The notes below the pieces were generated by a model that saw only the letters and a program-made list of their open reading frames with translations, had not been told where the DNA came from and did not search any database. Shown here one piece after another: positions 63,982 through 64,000 of a DNA stretch of 64,000 nucleotides. The stretch is from Yoonia sp. GTDB lineage: Bacteria > Pseudomonadota > Alphaproteobacteria > Rhodobacterales > Rhodobacteraceae. Both the position numbers and the translations under genes were made by a program. How positions within the stretch are numbered: the first letter of the stretch is position 1; each line of letters starts with the position of its first letter. Where the stretch lies: assembly GCA_023955335.1 (NCBI GenBank), contig JAGSGF010000010.1:1-64000 (forward strand), given 5' to 3'.

Positions 63982-64000
63982 AAATGTTTTACGCGATGTC

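Noticed and set aside
63989-64000. Possible C-terminal codons of a minus-strand gene at the right edge
   Set aside because: Only a stop codon and three codons would be visible, too little to support a feature.

Overview
The window looks like chromosome of a marine alphaproteobacterium of the Roseobacter group (Rhodobacterales). The grounds are the Rhodobacter-type petABC operon (haem histidines at cytochrome b residues 97, 111, 198 and 212, and PEWY at 294-297), the complete trimethylamine (TMA) catabolic set, the TmoXVW-type transporter and the NuoEF-like formate dehydrogenase. Genus cannot be fixed from sequence alone; Octadecabacter, Loktanella or Yoonia relatives are guesses. I see no rRNA, tRNA, CRISPR, prophage or insertion sequence.

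Layout. 1-15.4 kb is housekeeping: a partial outer-membrane lipid A oxidase-like protein, the cytochrome bc1 operon (petABC), a TPP-riboswitch-controlled thiamine transporter (thiBPQ), two EamA transporters, aroC with an HD hydrolase, HU, an AMP nucleosidase/adenine deaminase operon, a c-type cytochrome and a PCu(A)C copper chaperone.

15.6-50.3 kb is a nearly continuous methylated-amine island. The parts form one pathway: TmoXVW imports trimethylamine N-oxide (TMAO); Tmm oxidises TMA to TMAO; Tdm splits TMAO to dimethylamine and formaldehyde; DmmABC with GcvT-like DmmD demethylates dimethylamine to methylamine; GmaS, MgsABC and MgdABCD pass methylamine through gamma-glutamylmethylamide and N-methylglutamate and release the C1 unit on tetrahydrofolate; FolD and an NAD-linked formate dehydrogenase oxidise it towards CO2. 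An ammonium transporter, two regulators (GlxA/AraC-type and XRE-cupin) and several small uncharacterised proteins are interleaved. A shared promoter-proximal motif (AGGAAA followed by T-rich sequence) lies upstream of five of these units.

50.7-53.9 kb carries a YjbH/YjbF-like exopolysaccharide export pair and a small secreted protein. 54-58.8 kb is an RND efflux pump and adaptor. 58.9-64 kb has a dimethylglycine/sarcosine dehydrogenase-like flavoprotein, a LysR regulator and a non-pyrrolysine MttB-family methyltransferase, plausibly a second methylamine or betaine demethylation unit.

No wholly unknown multi-gene system is evident. The most novel-looking points are the candidate regulon motif, the tdm/truncated-haemoglobin/secreted-protein operon, a cysteine hydrolase nested inside the formate dehydrogenase operon, small membrane proteins attached to the amine genes, and the MttB/LysR/DMGDH-like locus.
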